Shown one piece after another: positions 61,933 to 64,000 of a stretch of 64,000 bases of DNA. The DNA comes from Thermanaerosceptrum fracticalcis (GTDB lineage Bacteria > Bacillota > Peptococcia > DRI-13). Below the pieces are notes generated by a model. That model searched no databases and was not told the origin of the DNA. It worked only from the letters and a program-made list of their open reading frames with translations. Each line of letters begins with the position of its first letter. The stretch's first letter is position 1. The DNA lies in the NCBI RefSeq assembly GCF_000746025.2, contig NZ_CP045798.1, positions 3,331,501-3,395,500 of the forward strand. The letters run 5' to 3'. Made by a program: the position numbers and the translations under genes.

Positions 61933-63102
61933 ATGAAATACGATTTTGACAGGATAATTAACAGGCATAACACCTATTCGGAAAAATGGGATCACCTGGA
62001 GGAACTCTTTGGGTCTAAGGACATACTTCCTATGTGGGTTGCCGATATGGATTTTCAGAGCCCTCCTGCAGTGGTTGAAGCTATAAAACGTCGTGCGGCG
62101 GAAGGTATTTACGGATATACCTTTATGGATAAGGCCTGTATAAATGCTTTTATGAACTGGTTTAGCCGCAGACATGGCTGGAAGATATCACCACAATGGA
62201 TTACAGAGTGCCCGGGAGTAGTTACGGCTTTAAGTATTGCTGTTGACTGTTTCACTAAACCAGGAGACAGGATTATCATTCAGCCACCTGTGTATTATCC
62301 TTTTTTTAATGTTGTAAAAATGAATGGACGAAGTGTGGTGACTAATTCCCTGGTTCTAAGAGATAATTTTTATACTATGGATTACACTCACCTCGAGACA
62401 TTAATGCAGGACGGAGCAACCATGCTTATCCTATCGAACCCCCATAATCCGGGCGGCAGGGTATGGTCAAGGGAGGAACTGGAGCGACTAGGGGAGCTTT
62501 GTCATAAGTATAAGGTTATGGTAATCTCTGATGAAATCCACTGTGATCTGGTTTTCCGCGACCACAAATATACTCCATTTGCCTCAGTTTCCAGTCAATT
62601 TGCAGAGAATTCTATTACCTGTGTAGCCCCCACTAAGACCTTCAACCTTCCTGGTATCCAGGCATCCTTTATTGTGATACCCAACGAGGAATATAAGCGG
62701 ATATTTGACTATAAACTTAAGACTCTGTCTTTGACCACACCAAACTTTTTTGTTCCCGTGGCAGTGAAGGCCTGCTATGAGCAGGGGGAAGAATGGTTAG
62801 AAGAGCTCCTACAATATGTGAAGGGTAATCTAGATTTTGCATTAGGATTTATAGCCAAGAATTTGCCTCAACTGGAGGCAATCGTGCCAGAAGGAACTTA
62901 CCTCCTCTGGGTTGACTGCCGTAAATTGGGTCTAGATGCTCAGGGAATGAAAGAGCTCATGTATCATAAAGCCAGGGTGGCCTTTAGCGAGGGTTCGGTG
63001 TTTGGCCCAGAGGGTGAAGGTTTTGTGCGCATTAACCTTGCCTGTCCCCAGTCAGTTTTGGAAGAAGGGCTAAAGAGGTTCTATGAGGCCGTTCGTAAAT
63101 AA
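61933..63102 (+). CDS. MalY/PatB-type PLP aminotransferase / cysteine-S-conjugate beta-lyase
   Basis: The 389-aa fold-type I PLP enzyme starts MKYDFDRIINRHNTYSEKWD, the classic MalY/PatB signature. The PLP lysine is in CVAPTKTFNLPGIQASF, the substrate-binding segment is SNPHNPGGRVWSREEL, and DEIHCDLVF carries the cofactor aspartate. Such enzymes cleave cystathionine or other S-conjugates, or transaminate. GGGGGAGAG precedes the ATG at 61933. A terminator follows. Confidence 0.9.
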   Translation: MKYDFDRIINRHNTYSEKWDHLEELFGSKDILPMWVADMDFQSPPAVVEAIKRRAAEGIYGYTFMDKACINAFMNWFSRRHGWKISPQWITECPGVVTALSIAVDCFTKPGDRIIIQPPVYYPFFNVVKMNGRSVVTNSLVLRDNFYTMDYTHLETLMQDGATMLILSNPHNPGGRVWSREELERLGELCHKYKVMVISDEIHCDLVFRDHKYTPFASVSSQFAENSITCVAPTKTFNLPGIQASFIVIPNEEYKRIFDYKLKTLSLTTPNFFVPVAVKACYEQGEEWLEELLQYVKGNLDFALGFIAKNLPQLEAIVPEGTYLLWVDCRKLGLDAQGMKELMYHKARVAFSEGSVFGPEGEGFVRINLACPQSVLEEGLKRFYEAVRK

Positions 63103-63169
63103 AAAATGCTTATCCATTCCAAGGTTCTTTTCATACCAGTGTTCTCTGGTCAATAGCCTATCAGAGTTG

Positions 63170-63198
63170 AGCTGGTGACAGAGATGTCGCCAGCTTTT
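63170..63198 (+). terminator. Terminator after the MalY-type gene
   Basis: AGCTGGTGACA-GAGA-TGTCGCCAGCT with one G-T pair, followed by TTTGC. Confidence 0.7.
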
Positions 63199-63320
63199 GC
63201 ATTTAGGTTGTGAAAAAAAAATATAAAGGAATTGAGGAGCAAACATAGAATATTTCGAAAAAGAAATATCGACCTTTTTTTGTATCTCGTAAAATAACAA
63301 AAATTGATGAGGTGTTTACA

Positions 63321-64000
63321 ATGGATCTTAGTTCTTTTAAGCAAAACAATGAGATTTTTCATACTATCTTAGGAGCCTTGCGCGAAGGTGTCAATGTCGT
63401 AGATAAAGACGGTATTATACTTTACGCTAACCAGAGTTCGGCTAATTATGCTAAAGCTCATATAGAGGAAATGATAGGCAAACACATAACTGTTTATTAT
63501 CCTAAAGCTGCACTTCTCGAGGTACTAGAAACACGGAATGCGGTATTTGACAGGAAAATTATTCATGAAACGAACAGAATATTTATAGTAAATGCCATTC
63601 CCCTTTATATCAAAGGTGAATTCGCCGGAGGTGTGGCTACTTTTAGGGATATAACAGAAATCGAGAGGCTGTCCAAACGATTGGAAAGCCTGGAGATGGA
63701 ATTGGCTCTTAGTAGAATGAATGATGTATTTGAAGCCATTATCGGTAGCGATGGCAGTTTGAAAAGTGCCATAGATAAAGCCCAACGAAGCATTGCCTCC
63801 TTAGGTGGGCCACGACATAGTGTAATTGTGGGGGAAACAGGGACTGGCAAAACCATGTTAGCCAAAGCAATGTACAGTTTCGCAGAGAGAATGGGAGTAA
63901 TAAAGCATGGAGCTCCTTTTGTTGAGATAAACTGTGCCCAATTCACCAACTCGGATATAGCTGCAATGGAGGTTTTCGGAACAGAAAAAGGTTCATTTAC
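63321..64000 (+). CDS. Sigma-54-dependent activator with PAS domain (cut by window end)
   Basis: The frame starts MDLSSFKQNNEIFHTILGAL and is open to the window edge. A PAS domain (GVNVVDKDGIILYANQSSAN) is followed by an AAA+ domain with Walker A GETGTGKTM and the beginning of the GSFT sigma-54 contact loop at the very end. The layout resembles RocR/BkdR-type regulators of amino-acid catabolism. The target may be the upstream nitroreductase/MalY genes or genes beyond the window. Confidence 0.85.
   Translation, partial: MDLSSFKQNNEIFHTILGALREGVNVVDKDGIILYANQSSANYAKAHIEEMIGKHITVYYPKAALLEVLETRNAVFDRKIIHETNRIFIVNAIPLYIKGEFAGGVATFRDITEIERLSKRLESLEMELALSRMNDVFEAIIGSDGSLKSAIDKAQRSIASLGGPRHSVIVGETGTGKTMLAKAMYSFAERMGVIKHGAPFVEINCAQFTNSDIAAMEVFGTEKGSF

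Overview
The window looks like the chromosome of an anaerobic Bacillota of the class Clostridia, closest in style to Desulfitobacterium, Desulfosporosinus or other Peptococcaceae-like bacteria. This is an inference from gene content: several sigma-54 activators, an acetoin dehydrogenase operon with lipA and lipB, an old-yellow-enzyme/FAD oxidoreductase, DUF917/HyuA genes, UGA-encoded selenoproteins, PspA/SHOCT proteins, and many IS elements and toxin-antitoxin pairs.

Layout. 1-6.4 kb is accessory: an IS3 remnant, the 3' part of a very large unknown protein, a 135-bp hairpin repeat, and an IS1182-like element whose transposase carries one amber codon. 6.5-15.3 kb is an intact metabolic island: acoR, a sigma-54 promoter with a pair of upstream activator sites, then acoA-acoB-acoC-acoL-lipB-lipA. 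It makes the acetoin dehydrogenase complex and the lipoyl groups it needs. A decayed second copy of the acoB-acoC junction lies after lipA. 15.6-17.6 kb is a flavin/FeS reductase. 18-24.5 kb holds a group II intron relic, a HepT/MntA pair and a PspA envelope-stress locus interrupted by a four-gene transposon. Two transcription units of the PspA locus share a 4 x 11-bp direct-repeat operator. 24.5-38.4 kb is a graveyard with a few intact genes (cspA, SDH-type protease, hsp20, DUF1835 protein, two Phd-RelE/ParE pairs, istB) among remnants of a rhomboid protease, a histidine kinase, a conjugative element, IS21 and a second, decayed copy of the four-gene transposon.

38.4-44.2 kb is a defence-type segment. 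It has a TOTE conflict-system primase-helicase-PLD gene with one frameshift, three accessory ORFs and a collapsed hsdR. 44.4-45.4 kb (minus strand) is the most notable locus. Two adjacent genes, a 2-Cys-type peroxiredoxin and an ArsC/Spx-like reductase, each carry one in-frame TGA exactly at the catalytic cysteine. Each TGA is followed by a hairpin whose loop starts 23 nt downstream, which is the expected layout for bacterial selenoproteins. 46-48 kb holds IS21 fragments joined head to head.

48.2-58.8 kb is a cyclic-amide catabolic island. A sigma-54 activator is followed by a DUF917 gene and a degenerate HyuA gene on the minus strand. A divergent sigma-54 promoter drives an NCS1 permease, DUF917, HyuA, an Asp/Glu/hydantoin racemase and, after a terminator, an M19 dipeptidase. 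59-64 kb holds an IS3 element fused in frame to an XRE/cupin regulator, a DUF6544-like membrane-anchored protein, a nitroreductase, a MalY-type aminotransferase and the start of another sigma-54 activator cut by the window edge.

Many accessory genes are broken by single transitions or one-base indels, which points to relaxed selection on recently mobile DNA or to sequencing error.
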